Shown: in pieces, positions 41,580 to 42,660 of the stretch | How the letters are laid out: the number at the start of each line of letters is the position of its first letter | Position numbering within the stretch: the first letter of the stretch is position 1 | NCBI GenBank assembly: GCA_964579675.1 | Contig: CAZOIA010000020.1 | Span: forward strand, 1-42,660 | Direction of reading: 5' to 3' | DNA: 42,660 bases | Source of the DNA: CAZOIA01 sp964579675 | GTDB taxonomy: Bacteria > Planctomycetota > Phycisphaerae > UBA1845 > PWPN01 | Made by a program: the position numbers and the translations under genes | Notes under the pieces: model-generated | Told to the model about the DNA's origin: nothing | The model's database searches: none | What the model saw: only the letters and a program-made list of their open reading frames with translations

Positions 41580-42647
41580 ATGATGAGTACGCCGGGCTCA
41601 TTCGTGCCTCGCAAGCATGACCGCGGCCCCTGGCTCGGCATGGTGGTGTTCGCATGGGGTGTGCAGGCGATCGTTACCCAGTCGCTGCTGTTGCGTGAAT
41701 CCCTGGTGCTGATGTTCGGGAGCGAGCTGGCGTGGGGCGTCGTGCTGTTCGCCTGGCTGTTCGGGGTGGCGGTGGGGGGAGTGCTCGGAGGCTGGGTGGC
41801 ACCACGGCTGCGGCGGCCGGACGTTGGCCTGGCGGCGGTGCTCCTGGCGCTCAGCGTTGGAGCATGCGCGGAACTCTGGCTGTTTCGTGGCGCGCGGGCG
41901 TGGCTGGGGGTCGAGCCGGGCGAGTTGTTGCCCCTGCCTGAGACAGCGGCGGCGGCCATGCTGTTCATCTCGCCGGTGGGCGGGCTGGTGGGGCTTGCCT
42001 TCCCGCTGGCGTGTTGCGTGCGGAGCCACGACGAGAGGATCGAGATGGACCGGGCCGGGCCGCCCCATGAGACCGGGAGAACAACCAGGTTCCGCAGACC
42101 CGACCGGCGTGATCACCAGGAGCAACCACGCGGCGCCGGGCCGCTCGGCCATGTTTATGCCCTGGAGTCGGCGGGCAGTCTGGTGGGAGGGGCGGCGTTC
42201 AGCTTCTGGGCGGTCGAGCACCTCACGCCGATCCAGACGGTACTGGTCTGCGGTACGCTGACGCTGGCGGCCTCGGCCGGGTTGTTGGTGGTGAGGGCAT
42301 CCTGCAGACCGTACGGGGCCGCCTGCCTGGCGACGCTTGCGGTTGCGGCGATGGTGGTGTCCATCTTTGCCGGCGAAGGGTTGAACCGGCGGCTGGTGCA
42401 ACGCCGGTGGCACACGATCGCGCCGGGGTACGAACTGGTGGCCGAGACCGAGTCGAAGTACCAGAACCTGGCCGTCACCCGGCGCGAAGAACAGTTCACC
42501 TTGTACTGCGACGGGCAGGTATCGGCCGACTTCCCCGATCCCTATACGTTCGTGCCGCCGGCCCACTTCTGGATGTGCCAGCACCCATCGCCGCGGCGGG
42601 TGCTGACCACCAGCACGCCGTCTCCGATGGCCTGGGCCCGGGTGTAG
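41580..42647 (+). CDS. Membrane spermidine-synthase-like protein, 3' end aberrant
   Basis: The 355-residue frame begins with hydrophobic helices typical of membrane-fused spermidine synthase relatives (WGVQAIVTQSLLLRESLVLMFGSELAWGVVLFAWLFG, split here at about 26-62; more helices near 78-95 and 120-145). GHVYALESAGSLVGG (about 187-201) is a family hallmark. The loop between helices (about 155-185) is charged and polar. Then comes the start of the methyltransferase-like domain: ETESKYQNLAVT, FTLYCDGQVSADFPD, FWMCQHPSPRRVL (about 330-342). A glycine-rich SAM-type loop should follow, but the sequence turns to TTSTPSPMAWARV and stops at 42647. About 57 bases before the window end therefore do not fit the family. 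This could be a frameshift, a true truncation or an assembly join near 42603. Confidence 0.75.
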   Translation: MMSTPGSFVPRKHDRGPWLGMVVFAWGVQAIVTQSLLLRESLVLMFGSELAWGVVLFAWLFGVAVGGVLGGWVAPRLRRPDVGLAAVLLALSVGACAELWLFRGARAWLGVEPGELLPLPETAAAAMLFISPVGGLVGLAFPLACCVRSHDERIEMDRAGPPHETGRTTRFRRPDRRDHQEQPRGAGPLGHVYALESAGSLVGGAAFSFWAVEHLTPIQTVLVCGTLTLAASAGLLVVRASCRPYGAACLATLAVAAMVVSIFAGEGLNRRLVQRRWHTIAPGYELVAETESKYQNLAVTRREEQFTLYCDGQVSADFPDPYTFVPPAHFWMCQHPSPRRVLTTSTPSPMAWARV

Positions 42648-42660
42648 CTGATGATGACCG

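Overview
The window looks like a chromosomal segment of a GC-rich planctomycete, most likely of the Phycisphaerae type or an uncultured relative. The evidence is the mix of exported proteins. Several end in PEP-CTERM tails (short hydrophobic helix plus RRRR). Others end in twin DxDxDGDVDxxDFG calcium-loop modules with conserved Cys and GIPxxDP spacers. BACON-like domains, a DUF362 protein with a Tat-type signal, a Maf/DUF115 protein and many short dispersed palindromes are also present. No phage, IS element, CRISPR array or rRNA was seen. The placement is inference from gene content; no marker gene was available.

Layout: 1-1480 is the 3' part of an SNF2-family helicase. Convergent to it is a minus-strand block (1614-7328) of three exported proteins: a glycoside-hydrolase-like barrel and two paralogous jelly-roll/BACON proteins, all with the same C-terminal twin-loop module. 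On the plus strand follow anmK (murein recycling), a 790-base gene-free stretch ending in a long structured leader, a dockerin-bearing exported protein, two tandem Cys-rich PEP-CTERM paralogues, a GH4-family enzyme, and a MEMO-family protein with an N-terminal PqqD-like domain. A minus-strand group (16370-20740) holds aat (N-end rule transferase), a Maf/DUF115 protein and a large protein that joins a nucleotidyltransferase-like domain to a radical-SAM/SPASM-like domain without the expected cluster cysteines. Next come an overlapping pair (DUF6599-like membrane protein and DUF362 Tat protein), a decayed ABC exporter fragment, an exported beta-helix PEP-CTERM protein, an LpxL-type acyltransferase, and a 1067-residue IPT/jelly-roll protein. 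A divergently transcribed PEP-CTERM protein lies beyond a region with two strong promoters. The last part holds a GH78 alpha-L-rhamnosidase with a Gfo/Idh/MocA oxidoreductase (likely operon), nadB, a large exported protein of unknown function, tRNA-Arg(UCU), and a membrane spermidine-synthase-like protein that loses its family pattern at the window edge.

How it fits together: most of the window serves the cell surface and polysaccharide use (rhamnosidase, GH4, GH-like barrel, carbohydrate-binding-like modules, three kinds of C-terminal tail), with housekeeping genes (anmK, aat, nadB, lpxL-like, tRNA) scattered between. The most unusual piece is the Maf plus Cys-less radical-SAM-like pair, probably linked to protein glycosylation. 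Several genes lack a Shine-Dalgarno sequence and have a -10 box only 6-10 bases before the start codon, which suggests leaderless mRNAs.
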